From a virus, in IMG/VR virus record IMGVR_UViG_3300014913_000824, positions 1 through 29,369 of that record: a stretch of DNA of 29,369 bases, one strand, 5' to 3'. Shown in pieces: positions 1 through 8,257 of the stretch. The first letter of the stretch is position 1, and every line of letters starts with the position of its first letter. A model generated the notes under the pieces. That model was given only the letters and a program-made list of their open reading frames with translations. It had not been told where the DNA came from and made no database searches. The translations under genes and the position numbers were made by a program.

Positions 1-896
1 ACAGAAGATTGTTGGGCAGGATGCACCAATCGGAAAGGTGTCAGATAGTCGAGAGCAATTGCTTCATTGGCTTTACGGAGTATAGCCGTGAAGTGGAATA
101 GCTGCAGTGCTGTAATTAGCGGAGGCAGACCCCACTGTGGGTTGATGCCTGCGGGCCCTCCCATCTTCATGTGGAAGACAACATTAGGTGCAAATCGGAA
201 GGGCTTATGTTTTTGGATGGCCTTCAGGAACCCCATAGGTAATGTGTCGATAAGGGTCTTGTGCCCCTCGTTTACCCTGAGAATCACGTCCTGAGGAATA
301 TCGTAGTAGTAGATAGACTCCCCTGTCATGGGGTTGTGGTCGATAGTAATCTTTTTCGGGTCCCACCGAATAAAGTTAATGCGTCGGCTCTGTACTATCT
401 TGTGGTCCTCAACATCCTTACCCTCAGTAGCCACTTTGTTGTTGCAGGACTTACATGTGTACTTGAACTGTAGGTTCTTTACACTGAAAGAATAGTTAGT
501 GTTCTGTATGTTAGACAGTGTCTTGCATCGGGGGCATCTCAAATATCGAATAAAAGGCTGGTACATAGACATAAACATGTTCCCGTACACAAACTTATCC
601 AAGGTAGCTTTGATCAAAAGCTCCCTGGATCGGAGCACCTGCTCGTGTAGATACTTATGTTTTTGTTTTTGGTTCTCATTGGTAGTGTTGTACGTGAGCT
701 GTGTAATCGGGTATTCCCCGAACTTACGCAGTACCGCATAGATATGTGCCGAATTGTAGAACAGGTACTCACACCACTTAAATAAGTCCCGCAATCTCTT
801 GGGAGTATATAGCTGGCTCTGCGTATAGTAGGGGCTAGAGTGTGTCGCCCCTTTAGCATTCGTAGAAAAAGGATCAATTACCTGATAATCTGCCAT
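1..896 (-). CDS. Phage portal protein, C-terminus beyond window
   Basis: The reading frame is open from the ATG at 896 down to base 1 (298 codons, no stop), so the C-terminus lies outside the window. An AAGGAG (905-910) sits 8 bases before the ATG. The portal forms the dodecameric ring at the capsid vertex through which DNA is packaged. The call rests on the overall pattern: an alpha-helical N-terminal part, then PQWGLPPLITALQLFHFTAI (about residues 258-277) and KANEAIALDYLTPFRLVHPA, which resemble the crown and wing regions of portal families in large phages. A zinc-ribbon-like insertion is visible at C121-x2-C124 and C148-x2-C151. The large terminase is also on the minus strand, but 16 kb away, which is unusual because these genes are normally neighbours. 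No homology search was possible, so the family is inferred. Confidence 0.75.
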   Translation of the reverse strand, partial: MADYQVIDPFSTNAKGATHSSPYYTQSQLYTPKRLRDLFKWCEYLFYNSAHIYAVLRKFGEYPITQLTYNTTNENQKQKHKYLHEQVLRSRELLIKATLDKFVYGNMFMSMYQPFIRYLRCPRCKTLSNIQNTNYSFSVKNLQFKYTCKSCNNKVATEGKDVEDHKIVQSRRINFIRWDPKKITIDHNPMTGESIYYYDIPQDVILRVNEGHKTLIDTLPMGFLKAIQKHKPFRFAPNVVFHMKMGGPAGINPQWGLPPLITALQLFHFTAILRKANEAIALDYLTPFRLVHPAQQSS

Positions 897-954
897 TTGG
901 CATGCTCCTTATGTGCACATTCCGCTATCAAAGCATAGTCCAGGAGGACTTTCC

Positions 955-2997
955 ATGAAAATCGACTTTACCACTATTCTAAATGTACCTGTATTTGCAG
1001 TACATGAAAATGGTCTGCCTTGGAAACGGGTATATGGCGCGACCCGTGACCGTAAGAATAAGCGCTGGATGTTTCCTGCCTACAATCCATTTCTTCCGTA
1101 CGTACTTCACGACCTGCCCTGTGTTTGTCCTGATGCTGAGTTTACTCCAACAGCGCAGGAATGGCTAGACAATATACTTACAGAAGAAGCAGCCCAGGCA
1201 CAGGCAGAAGCTCACGAATACAAGGGACCGCATGTTCCGTTTGAACACCAGGTAGCGGGTGTGGCGGAGCTTCTGCGTAATCACAGATGGCTGCTCAGAT
1301 GGGAGATGGGGACAGGTAAGACCCGTGTGCCTATTGATGTTTTGGATGAACTCAAGCTAAAGGCACTTGTTCTGTGTCCTCTGATAGCTACAGACAATTG
1401 GGCGGACGAAGTACACATGCATACAGATGGTACGTTGACGTCTCGCATCATGGCAGGCAAAAGTGCCCAACATAAGCTGGATGTTATGTCCTATGAATCG
1501 GACGTTGATGCCTTTATCGTGACGTACGATACTGCAAAGCGTTACGGTATTCCGACTATCTACCGTGAAGCTTGGAAGGTATTCGAAGATGCCGGATCAT
1601 ACCCCACTGAAGCGTTGAAGGCCACATTACGGCGTACGAACTCACGCACCAAACAGACAGAAATGGCCAAAAATTGGGTAAAAGGAAAGCCTACCCGAGA
1701 ACTTACTTTGGAGGTCAAAGAAGCTGTGGGAGATACTCCACAATGGTTAGTGGATTTAAATTTTCAAGTTGCAATCTGTGACGAGTCACATCGATTCAAA
1801 TCAATGGAGACTCAGCGTACCAAAACAATTCTGGAGCTTGTGAAGCATATGCCCAGACGTTGGTGGCTTACTGGAACAGTATCCCTGGGAGATCCTAGAG
1901 ATCTTTATCCTCAGTTACGGGGACTAGGGCGATTTCTGGCACCAGAAAGCTACAGTGACTACGTGAGTAACCACGTAGCCTTCTCGACGACACACAAACA
2001 TATGGTGACTGGATTTAAAGGGATCCACCTGCTGAATAAGCGGGTTAATATGTGCTCCAGTGAACGTCGACTATTGGACTGTGTAGATCTCCCTGCTCGG
2101 AAAGACATAAACCTGATGTTCGAATTGTCACCTGCGCAGATGCGGGACTACAATAGTGCGATACAAGAGATGGTTATTGAGACCCCTGACGCAGATCCCA
2201 TTGAGCTGCAGCACGGGGCTATGCGTATCGCCAAACTGTTACAGCTTTGTAGCGGGTTTCTGTACAACACCAAAGGAGACGAAACCTGTGACGGCTGTGC
2301 GTACTTAGCCCAGTGTGTAACTGAGAGCATTGCTCCTGGATCTCGCCGATGTGCCAAGAAGGATACAGTAGGCGCAGCTGCTACTCGTGAAGTACTGCGC
2401 TATCCTACCAATCCTAAGCTGCAGGTATTGAAAGAACTCCTTAGGGATCTTTTCGAGGAGCAGAACAACAAGGTTATTGTCTGGGCAACGTTCCAGGCGG
2501 AGATGGACGACATAGAAGCATTGCTAAAGAAACTTGACGTACAGTATGTGCGTGTAGATGGGAGCAACACAAAAGACATAAAGAAACACAGCACGCAATT
2601 CCAAACGGATCCAGACTGTAGGGTATACCTTGGGCAGATACGGACAGGGATTGCAATTACAATCACTGCCGCTGCGTATACCGTGTACTACAGCAGGTCC
2701 TGGTCGCTGGAAGATTGGGAGCAATCCCGAGGAAGGAACTATCGAATAGGACAAAAGAATCCCGTCACCGTGTATCGGCTAGTGGCTCGGGGTTCAGTAG
2801 AAGAGAAGCAATTACTGGCACTCGGGAACCGCAGAGACCTCTCTCGAGCACTGACAAACGTCGTCAGCTGTTTAAGCTGTTCTAAATATTCTGAGTGTGT
2901 TATTAACGGAACACAGCCTTGGGCAGAAGAGTGTGTGCTGAGTACTAGCATGCCTCGTGTAGTAGCAAAAACCGGCATCATACGCCCTAAACGATGA
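955..2997 (+). CDS. SNF2/DEAD-type superfamily 2 DNA helicase
   Basis: This is a two-domain SF2 helicase or translocase, likely acting on replicating or recombining phage DNA. Motif I is MGTGKT (residues 118-123), motif II is DESH (276-279), motif III is WLTGT, and motif VI is GRNYRIGQ (593-600), the SNF2-like form of the arginine finger motif. The frame is open upstream to a GTG at 913, but the ATG at 955 follows AGGAGGA by 6 bases and is preferred (680 residues). Two cysteine clusters have identical spacing, C-x2-C-x5-C-x11-C: C445/C448/C454/C466 inside the second RecA-like domain, and C639/C642/C648/C660 at the C-terminus. They probably bind zinc or an iron-sulfur cluster. It is the first gene of a plus-strand operon, and the gene at 3005 starts 8 bases after its stop. 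Confidence 0.9.
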   Translation: MKIDFTTILNVPVFAVHENGLPWKRVYGATRDRKNKRWMFPAYNPFLPYVLHDLPCVCPDAEFTPTAQEWLDNILTEEAAQAQAEAHEYKGPHVPFEHQVAGVAELLRNHRWLLRWEMGTGKTRVPIDVLDELKLKALVLCPLIATDNWADEVHMHTDGTLTSRIMAGKSAQHKLDVMSYESDVDAFIVTYDTAKRYGIPTIYREAWKVFEDAGSYPTEALKATLRRTNSRTKQTEMAKNWVKGKPTRELTLEVKEAVGDTPQWLVDLNFQVAICDESHRFKSMETQRTKTILELVKHMPRRWWLTGTVSLGDPRDLYPQLRGLGRFLAPESYSDYVSNHVAFSTTHKHMVTGFKGIHLLNKRVNMCSSERRLLDCVDLPARKDINLMFELSPAQMRDYNSAIQEMVIETPDADPIELQHGAMRIAKLLQLCSGFLYNTKGDETCDGCAYLAQCVTESIAPGSRRCAKKDTVGAAATREVLRYPTNPKLQVLKELLRDLFEEQNNKVIVWATFQAEMDDIEALLKKLDVQYVRVDGSNTKDIKKHSTQFQTDPDCRVYLGQIRTGIAITITAAAYTVYYSRSWSLEDWEQSRGRNYRIGQKNPVTVYRLVARGSVEEKQLLALGNRRDLSRALTNVVSCLSCSKYSECVINGTQPWAEECVLSTSMPRVVAKTGIIRPKR

Positions 2998-3004
2998 GGT
3001 ACGG

Positions 3005-3364
3005 ATGCGAATTATTCTGGAAAAGAAAGACCTCCTTAGCTTGCTGGGGAAGGCCCTGGGGTACCCACTCGAAGATGACGATGTAGAGGTGACTGCTGAT
3101 CCCTTTGAGGTGCGTATCAGTAGCGTCCGCTTAGGCGAGCTGGCACACACTGATGCACCACCGGTCTCCACAATCTCTCCACCAACACCAGTAGAGGTGA
3201 TGACCGGGTACCCGGATGACGATGACCCTTCAATGGACGGACTCATCCATCAAAATGAACGTATGCAGGAGCAGGGCGGAGATGCCCCTATGGTTAGAGA
3301 GCATCTAGGTATGGCAGAGAGCTATACTGCACCCCCTCCAGGCGTAGAACGAAACTCGAGGTAA
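3005..3364 (+). CDS. Hypothetical acidic protein, 119 residues
   Basis: The family is not recognised. The first 20 residues (MRIILEKKDLLSLLGKALGY) could form an amphipathic helix. They are followed by acidic stretches (EDDDVEV, then YPDDDDPS around residue 70) and a Pro-rich low-complexity C-terminal half that looks disordered. There is no signal peptide, membrane segment or cysteine. GAGG overlaps the stop codon of the upstream helicase and precedes the ATG by 5 bases, which suggests translational coupling. The next gene begins 6 bases after the stop. Position and coupling suggest a small accessory partner of the helicase or the nuclease that follows, but this is only inference from context. 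Confidence 0.6.
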   Translation: MRIILEKKDLLSLLGKALGYPLEDDDVEVTADPFEVRISSVRLGELAHTDAPPVSTISPPTPVEVMTGYPDDDDPSMDGLIHQNERMQEQGGDAPMVREHLGMAESYTAPPPGVERNSR

Positions 3365-3370
3365 AAACTT

Positions 3371-4222
3371 ATGACAAAACCATATGAATCAAAGTTTGTA
3401 TACCCACCTGATTTCTTTGACCCCAAACTCCCGAAAGGAGTGATGTCCCCTTCACAACTAGATACCTATCGGCGCTGTCCCCGGCAATATATGTACGCAT
3501 ATGTAGAAGGGCTTATCAGTCCTCCGGGTATCGCTATGGCAAAAGGACGCTCAGTGCACCATGGAGCGGAAGTCACACACCAGCACACAATTGACCACGG
3601 GGAACCGTTGCCCTTAGAGGCGGCTACCCAGTCAGTAGCCGACCACTATGACGGAGAGCTGGAAGACATTGAGGATCTGGAAGGCAATGACCCAGGACTA
3701 TTGAAAGACAGGACACTGTATTGTTTCCAGGCGTACTACACACAGGCGGTGCCTAAGATACGTCCTGTAAAAGTGGAGCATGCTTTTGCACAGAAGATAG
3801 GTATTGTACCTATGCGTGGACTCATTGACCTGGTGGATGAAATCACTGCAGCGCCAGATGATCTTACTGTGGATGACGACCCAGAGAACCCTCCAATGCT
3901 AGAGGTGGTCTCAGACTTAAAAGTCGTTAAAGCCAAGTGGTCTGCTCAAAAAGTACGGCACGCACCTCAGCTCACTATCTACGCCATTGTTGAGAACCAA
4001 TCACGCATTCGTGTCGACCTTCTTCTCGATCAGAAGTCAGGCATCCGCTACGCTCCTCTAAGGGCAGAACGTACCGCTATTGACAAAAGACTGGTGATTG
4101 AAGATATTGAGGAGACGGCATACAACATTAAAGAAGGCTATTTTCCACGGTGTGATCCTACCTCGTGGGCGTGTACCACATCATTCTGTGGGTACTATGA
4201 AAGGTGTAGAGGAGCGAAATGA
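3371..4222 (+). CDS. PD-(D/E)XK nuclease, Cas4/RecB-like with Fe-S cysteines
   Basis: This is a RecB-family exonuclease-like protein of 283 residues. C36 in the RRCPRQY motif pairs with C-terminal cysteines at C268, C273 and C279 (C261 is also nearby), the layout of Cas4 and AddB enzymes that hold a 4Fe-4S cluster. Active-site candidates are H63 or H64, D153 in MRGLIDLVDE, D182-x-K184, and the Q200-x3-Y204 motif. In phages such enzymes process DNA ends during recombination or replication. The third C-terminal spacing is C-x4-C-x5-C rather than the more common C-x2-C-x5-C. A second, diverged nuclease of the same kind is at 9384. The stop overlaps the start of the next gene as ATGA. Confidence 0.85.
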   Translation: MTKPYESKFVYPPDFFDPKLPKGVMSPSQLDTYRRCPRQYMYAYVEGLISPPGIAMAKGRSVHHGAEVTHQHTIDHGEPLPLEAATQSVADHYDGELEDIEDLEGNDPGLLKDRTLYCFQAYYTQAVPKIRPVKVEHAFAQKIGIVPMRGLIDLVDEITAAPDDLTVDDDPENPPMLEVVSDLKVVKAKWSAQKVRHAPQLTIYAIVENQSRIRVDLLLDQKSGIRYAPLRAERTAIDKRLVIEDIEETAYNIKEGYFPRCDPTSWACTTSFCGYYERCRGAK

Positions 4223-5424
4223 AATCCATTACGGCGTATACAGGCATGGCACAAAAGAAGTTCTGGGATACAGTAAGCAGCGAAGCAGATAGTGCGCACA
4301 CGCTGCTTGTTGAGGTCTGGGAGGAAATCCAAAAAGGTGTCGTAGTGTCTCAGGAGGACGCTGTTGCCTGCCTGGACGCGCTGTTTATTGACTCGCATGC
4401 TCGGATCAAAAAGCACTCTAAGGCTCTGGCTAAGTACTACCCTACGAAGCAGTATTCGAAGAACAAGCTCAAAGACCTGGAGCATGTGTGGTGGGTAGAC
4501 CACTTCACTGCAGGGATCTCTGCGATGTCTACGCTGAATTGGTTCAGTGCCAAGCAGCGCAAAAATGCAAAAGGGAAGATGAAATATAATGGGGCCTCTA
4601 CGCACTTCGTCATGCCCCACTACCAGCTTCCGTTTTATATTATTCCACTTACGCACAAGGCGTGGCATGAACCAAAGCGGAATAAGGACTCCTGGTCAGT
4701 AGAGATGGTTAATGCGGGGGGCCTCCGCCTGTTTAAGGACCAGTGGTGTTACTGGCCAAGCGGACACAAGGATCCCGAGACAGGTAAGAGGATTCCGTAT
4801 TCCAAATCTTTGCCCAAAAATTTGGTAAAAGAGCTTCCACCAGTAAGACTCGATGTGCCTTTTAGAGGACACTCTGTGATGCAGCCTTTTACTATTGATC
4901 AGATAAAGAACTGCATCACGCTTAAGCGGCTCGTACGTTTCGCAACAGGGTCCCGTTTATCGCAGGAACGTATGTCTCAACACCAGGACTGGAGAAAAGG
5001 AAAGTCCGATATGGGACCGCTATGGCCTTATGTAGAGATAAACGAGGCCGCCTTCAACATTCTTCCTATTGATGAGTACGGGTTCATACAGCAGTACGAG
5101 TACTTGCTAGATGAGGTAGGTGAAGTGGTTGAATTTACGGGCATAGAAGATGAAGAGGAGAATCCTGAGTACGGCACAAAGGTGCCTACCCATGATAATG
5201 ACGACGATGACGAGAAGGACGCTGTGCTGGACATGGAAGACGTGCAGATTGCTCTGGTAAACCTGGGACATGCTATAGCAGTAGACGGTGTTTTCGGAAA
5301 GAACACCCAGAGAGCTGTGATGCGGTTTCAGGATGATTGGAATAAACGCAACCCCGAATCTACCATACAGGTAGACGGGATACCTGGCCCGAATACGTGC
5401 CAATGTATAAAGGAGAGTAGCTGA
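4219..5424 (+). CDS. Endolysin: N-acetylmuramoyl-L-alanine amidase with PG-binding domain
   Basis: This 401-residue protein would cleave the amide bond between N-acetylmuramic acid and L-alanine in peptidoglycan at lysis. An Amidase_2 domain lies at about residues 88-275. Probable zinc ligands are H95 (in VDHFTAGI), H150 (in KAWHEP) and H255 (in SQHQDWRKGKSDMGPLWP, whose end matches the usual K-x-D-x-GP-x-FPW signature). The C-terminal 60 or so residues form a PG_binding_1 domain with the repeated GVFGKNTQRAV and GIPGPNTC motifs. An acidic linker (NDDDDEKD) joins them. The first 85 residues are unassigned. No signal peptide is seen, so release would need a holin, and none is found in the window. 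Its site among replication genes is unusual. GGAG lies 4 bases before the ATG. Confidence 0.88.
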   Translation: MKSITAYTGMAQKKFWDTVSSEADSAHTLLVEVWEEIQKGVVVSQEDAVACLDALFIDSHARIKKHSKALAKYYPTKQYSKNKLKDLEHVWWVDHFTAGISAMSTLNWFSAKQRKNAKGKMKYNGASTHFVMPHYQLPFYIIPLTHKAWHEPKRNKDSWSVEMVNAGGLRLFKDQWCYWPSGHKDPETGKRIPYSKSLPKNLVKELPPVRLDVPFRGHSVMQPFTIDQIKNCITLKRLVRFATGSRLSQERMSQHQDWRKGKSDMGPLWPYVEINEAAFNILPIDEYGFIQQYEYLLDEVGEVVEFTGIEDEEENPEYGTKVPTHDNDDDDEKDAVLDMEDVQIALVNLGHAIAVDGVFGKNTQRAVMRFQDDWNKRNPESTIQVDGIPGPNTCQCIKESS

Positions 5425-5825
5425 TGACCCTAAAAATGAAGCTGGACAATGAGTGTGGGCGCTGTGGGAAAACTACAACAGTGGAGACGAACATGGAGGG
5501 AGCAAAGGCGCACATCGAGCGTGATGAAGCGTTGAACACTGTTATTGCAGCAATGGAAGTGGTCGCAACTGAGCTCGACGTAGAGACTGCTCCCGAACTC
5601 ATAGTGTTCCACCGTTACGGAGGCAAGGGTGCCTATAAGGTGGAGACGCTGAACAATCTGTGCAGCAGCACGGACACTGCAAAACGGAAGCGTGGCTGTT
5701 CTGCAAGAGTAAAGAACCTTCTGGATGAAGTTTTCGCCAGAGTGGAGCGGCCTCCAACGAAGAAGGTTGCGAAGAAGTCTGATACGAAAGAGAAGACTCC
5801 AGACGCGAAACCTAAGAAGGGGTAG
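5424..5825 (+). CDS. Hypothetical Cys-containing protein with basic tail
   Basis: This 133-residue protein has no recognised family. Near the N-terminus, CGRCGK is a zinc-knuckle half-site, and CSSTDTAKRKRGCSAR near residue 93 could supply the other two ligands. The last 25 residues are rich in Lys, Thr and Pro (KKVAKKSDTKEKTPDAKPKK), probably a disordered nucleic-acid-binding tail. AGGAG stands 8 bases before the ATG, which overlaps the endolysin stop by one base (TGATG). It belongs to the same operon as its neighbours. A small DNA- or RNA-binding protein is plausible, but the function is unknown. Confidence 0.65.
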   Translation: MTLKMKLDNECGRCGKTTTVETNMEGAKAHIERDEALNTVIAAMEVVATELDVETAPELIVFHRYGGKGAYKVETLNNLCSSTDTAKRKRGCSARVKNLLDEVFARVERPPTKKVAKKSDTKEKTPDAKPKKG

Positions 5826-5827
5826 CT

Positions 5828-5983
5828 ATGGAAAAGTATGGGGTTGAAGAAAAGAAGTCTGAAGATAAAACTGCACAGGAAGACATCCCTAAATGTCCCA
5901 GCTGCGGTAGAAGGTTACGGAACCCAACGGAAACAGGAGTTGTGTTATGCCCGAGATGCGGAAGCGAACCATTCGAAGAGTAA
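5828..5983 (+). CDS. Zinc-ribbon miniprotein, 51 residues
   Basis: This short frame encodes MEKYGVEEKKSEDKTAQEDI followed by a compact zinc ribbon: CPSCGR, a hairpin of about 13 residues, then CPRCGS and an acidic end. The two CPxCG knuckles are typical of stand-alone zinc ribbons common in phage and archaeal genomes. A G-rich ribosome binding site (AAGGGG) overlaps the stop of the previous gene, and the start is 3 bases past that stop. Its 3' part overlaps the next gene by 37 bases in another frame. The role is unknown; such proteins often act as transcription or replication adaptors. Confidence 0.72.
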   Translation: MEKYGVEEKKSEDKTAQEDIPKCPSCGRRLRNPTETGVVLCPRCGSEPFEE

Positions 5984-6201
5984 CCGTAGCTCCTAAGCAG
6001 ATCCTCCGTAGGATCAGGGCACTGTACATGGTTACGTACAATGACCCTCGGCCTCTTCAACCCCTATCGATTGAGTTGTTCCATACGTTGGGTGACATCT
6101 TAGAAGGTGTGCCTCCGGAAGAGCTCGATCTTCATTTGATCGACAAAACAGCACTCATAGACGAATTGGACTATGACGCAGATGACAAGGAATCATCGTA
6201 A
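5947..6201 (+). CDS. Hypothetical 84-residue protein
   Basis: No family is recognised. The N-terminus is basic (MPEMRKRTIRRVTVAPKQIL), the middle is hydrophobic and helical, and the C-terminus is acidic (DELDYDADDKESS), a charge layout common in small nucleic-acid-binding or adaptor proteins. The ATG at 5947 lies inside the zinc-ribbon gene but is preceded by AGGAG 7 bases upstream, which supports this start over the ATG at 5956. The parB-like gene follows 11 bases after the stop. Confidence 0.6.
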   Translation: MPEMRKRTIRRVTVAPKQILRRIRALYMVTYNDPRPLQPLSIELFHTLGDILEGVPPEELDLHLIDKTALIDELDYDADDKESS

Positions 6202-6212
6202 AGGAAACAAAG

Positions 6213-7127
6213 ATGACACAGAAAAAGAAGCAAGAAGCGGAAGTGGGAAATGTTCTCCCTGAATCTATCTCCGTAAGTCAGGTGGTACTGCCCGATAAGT
6301 GGAATCGGGACAAAGCAGGTGATCTGAAAGGCCTGATCCGCTCAATCAAACAAGCTGGGCAGTTAGTGCCCATCGTTGTGCGGAAGGTGGGAAAAGACAA
6401 GTATGAAGTATCCGATGGACGCCGCAGACTCCTGGCACTAAAGGAGATTGGTGAGAAGACAGTACGTATTACTTCTGCTCAAGGTGCACCTGAGGATGAC
6501 TACATCAACAGCCTGGTGATCAACCTGCAACGTGCCGGACACAATCCCATGGAGAAAGCTCGGGTGTACCGAGAGCTCAGTGAGACTGGGATGCTGCACA
6601 AAGACATTGGGAAGAAGTGTGGCGATGTAACGGAAAGCTCCATCAGCCAGCACCTCGCATTCTTCGAGCTGCCGGCCAAGATGCAACGGGCATTGCGTGA
6701 CGCTAACATCACCCCCGGACACGCGCGCCAACTACTTCGGGCAAACGAGGAAGAAGACATGGCCTTCCAGGAGAAGCTGTACGATAAGATGTCCGCACAT
6801 GGGATGTCCGTATCTGACTCCGAGGAAGTGGTGGCACATTATGTACACCGTAAAGAAGAAAAGGCTCAGGCAAAAGCTGCCAAGTCAAAGAAGCCTACTG
6901 ACGGAAAACCTGCCAAGACAAAACCTGCACGTGCAGGAAGGAAGATTGCGGCTGTCAATTACGACGAGTACGACATTAAGCCTCCGGCAGAAAGCAAGAT
7001 TCGAGAGTATCTACGTACATACGACGACATGCGAACAAAGACTCGCAGTCCCCGGAAGCAAGCGCACTACAAAGATGTGTTGTTTGGGATGGAACTCGTT
7101 GCAGGTATTATAGAGTTCGAAGACTAG
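6213..7127 (+). CDS. parB: ParB/Spo0J-family DNA-binding protein
   Basis: This is a 304-residue ParB-like protein. The N-terminal ParB/sulfiredoxin-fold domain (about residues 15-110) includes SIKQAGQLVPIVVRKV and DGRRRLLALKEIG, which corresponds to the nucleotide-binding ERR box of CTP-dependent ParB. A KorB-type helix-turn-helix follows at about 130-190 (KDIGKKCGDVTESSISQHL, then ITPGHARQLLR). A Lys/Ala/Pro-rich linker (about 215-250) leads to a C-terminal domain. No ParA ATPase gene is adjacent, so a role in plasmid-like segregation is not assured; orphan phage ParB-like proteins can act in gene regulation or DNA organisation. AAGGA lies 7 bases before the ATG. The stop overlaps the convergent sigma factor stop by 4 bases. 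Confidence 0.88.
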   Translation: MTQKKKQEAEVGNVLPESISVSQVVLPDKWNRDKAGDLKGLIRSIKQAGQLVPIVVRKVGKDKYEVSDGRRRLLALKEIGEKTVRITSAQGAPEDDYINSLVINLQRAGHNPMEKARVYRELSETGMLHKDIGKKCGDVTESSISQHLAFFELPAKMQRALRDANITPGHARQLLRANEEEDMAFQEKLYDKMSAHGMSVSDSEEVVAHYVHRKEEKAQAKAAKSKKPTDGKPAKTKPARAGRKIAAVNYDEYDIKPPAESKIREYLRTYDDMRTKTRSPRKQAHYKDVLFGMELVAGIIEFED

Positions 7128-8143
7128 ACGCAAATATCAGATACTTGTTTCAGAGATTTTCGGTCCATCTCTAAACGCAAAAACTTCAATACATCTTCTT
7201 TAATTTGACGTACTCGCTCTGGAGTAATTCCGGTTATTGCAGCCAATTGATGTAGACTCTTGGATTGTGACCGACGTTCCCCTTGCGGGATATTGTAGTA
7301 TTGCATTAAGATAAAACGATCTCGTTCGCGAACTATCATCTTGGTGATTACTTTATGTACTAATGAAGTAGTATCTTTTCCAATGGTGTCTGCTTCGATA
7401 TTATGGTTATCGGTAATTGGGAGGTTATCGATAGTCATGAACGAGTGGATTGCAGCACTGTCGTCCACTAGAATAAACTCATGTGCGGGTTTAGTACATG
7501 GGTATTCTAGGGCGGCATCTAACAGCTCGACATCTTCTACACGTAAATCACAGTGTTTACATATGTAAACCCCACACTTCTGTGCTTTGCTTTGTGCTTT
7601 TTGTCGATGGGAAGGAATGTGAATTAGATGACTACTGTGTATTTCATCCATCATTTCTTTTCTAATCCACCAGGCAGCATACGTTAAGAAACGTGTTTCC
7701 CGAGTTACATCGAATTTATCTACTGCAATAATTAAACCTAGATTCCCTGCAGAAACCAGGCGCTGTACGTGTATTGGATTCTTAGTAATCTTACGTGCAG
7801 TTGTCATTACGAAACGTAAATTAGAGACTATTAACTTATTTCGTGCTTCAAGATTCCGATCCGAGCCACAAGAGGGACAATACTTTGGTGCGATAACTAC
7901 GTCGTATTTAAGTGAACATTCCTCGCAAACATGTGCTCTGTTTCTGGTTAGTGCTGGAGTTAATGTAGCACACCTGGGACAGTTAGTAACTGGTACGCGT
8001 TGAGGGAGACAACGCGAACAGTGTGCGCATGTATGGTACTGTAATAGCAGTGCTTTTTCCTCAGACGCAGTCAACACAGGGTGTTTACCTACATCCACAT
8101 AATAATCGCGGAATACACGATCCGCAAAGAAATCATCTGGCAT
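7124..8143 (-). CDS. Sigma-70 family RNA polymerase sigma factor with Cys-rich insertions
   Basis: This phage-encoded sigma factor (339 residues) would redirect host RNA polymerase to phage promoters. Region 1.2-like sequence (DYYVDVGKHPVLTASEEKAL) starts the protein. Region 2 spans about 98-180: ARNKLIVSNLRFVMTTARKI, then SAGNLGLIIAVDKFD and FLTYAAWWIRKEM, the -10 recognition helix. Region 4 has the helix-turn-helix LHQLAAITGITPERVRQIKE. Between regions 1.2 and 2 is an insertion with nine cysteines (C39, C42, C45, C55, C58, C73, C76, C89, C92), and a second group (C190, C195, C198, C216) follows region 2. Such insertions are not normal in RpoH- or RpoD-type factors. The ATG at 8143 has AGGAGG 7 bases upstream, so the longer upstream frame is rejected. 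The base composition looks more AT-rich than the flanking genes. Confidence 0.88.
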   Translation of the reverse strand: MPDDFFADRVFRDYYVDVGKHPVLTASEEKALLLQYHTCAHCSRCLPQRVPVTNCPRCATLTPALTRNRAHVCEECSLKYDVVIAPKYCPSCGSDRNLEARNKLIVSNLRFVMTTARKITKNPIHVQRLVSAGNLGLIIAVDKFDVTRETRFLTYAAWWIRKEMMDEIHSSHLIHIPSHRQKAQSKAQKCGVYICKHCDLRVEDVELLDAALEYPCTKPAHEFILVDDSAAIHSFMTIDNLPITDNHNIEADTIGKDTTSLVHKVITKMIVRERDRFILMQYYNIPQGERRSQSKSLHQLAAITGITPERVRQIKEDVLKFLRLEMDRKSLKQVSDICV

Positions 8144-8180
8144 TAGAGTACCTCCTGATGTTGACTGTAATAAAAACAAC

Positions 8181-8209
8181 TAGACAGCGCAAGTATACAG
8201 CGCTAATAT
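8181..8209 (+). promoter_or_regulatory. Candidate sigma-70-like promoter
   Basis: In the divergent gap between the sigma factor and the gene at 8258, TAGACA (8181-8186) and TAATAT (8204-8209) are separated by exactly 17 bases. Both hexamers match the vegetative consensus at 5 of 6 positions. Transcription would start near 8216 and give a leader of about 40 bases before the AAGGAG site of the next gene. This is one of the few gaps in the window long enough for a promoter. Confidence 0.5.
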
Positions 8210-8257
8210 CCTTAGCTCTCAACAAAACAAAAAATGAGCACAAGGAGAAAGTAACCA

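Noticed and set aside
614-877. Minus-strand open frame of 87 codons at the left end
   Set aside because: It is in a different frame from the long open portal frame starting at 896, which has a good ribosome binding site and no stop to the window edge.
4195-4668. Minus-strand open frame of 157 codons opposite the endolysin
   Set aside because: The plus-strand frame encodes a clear amidase domain; the antisense frame has no motif or start signal.
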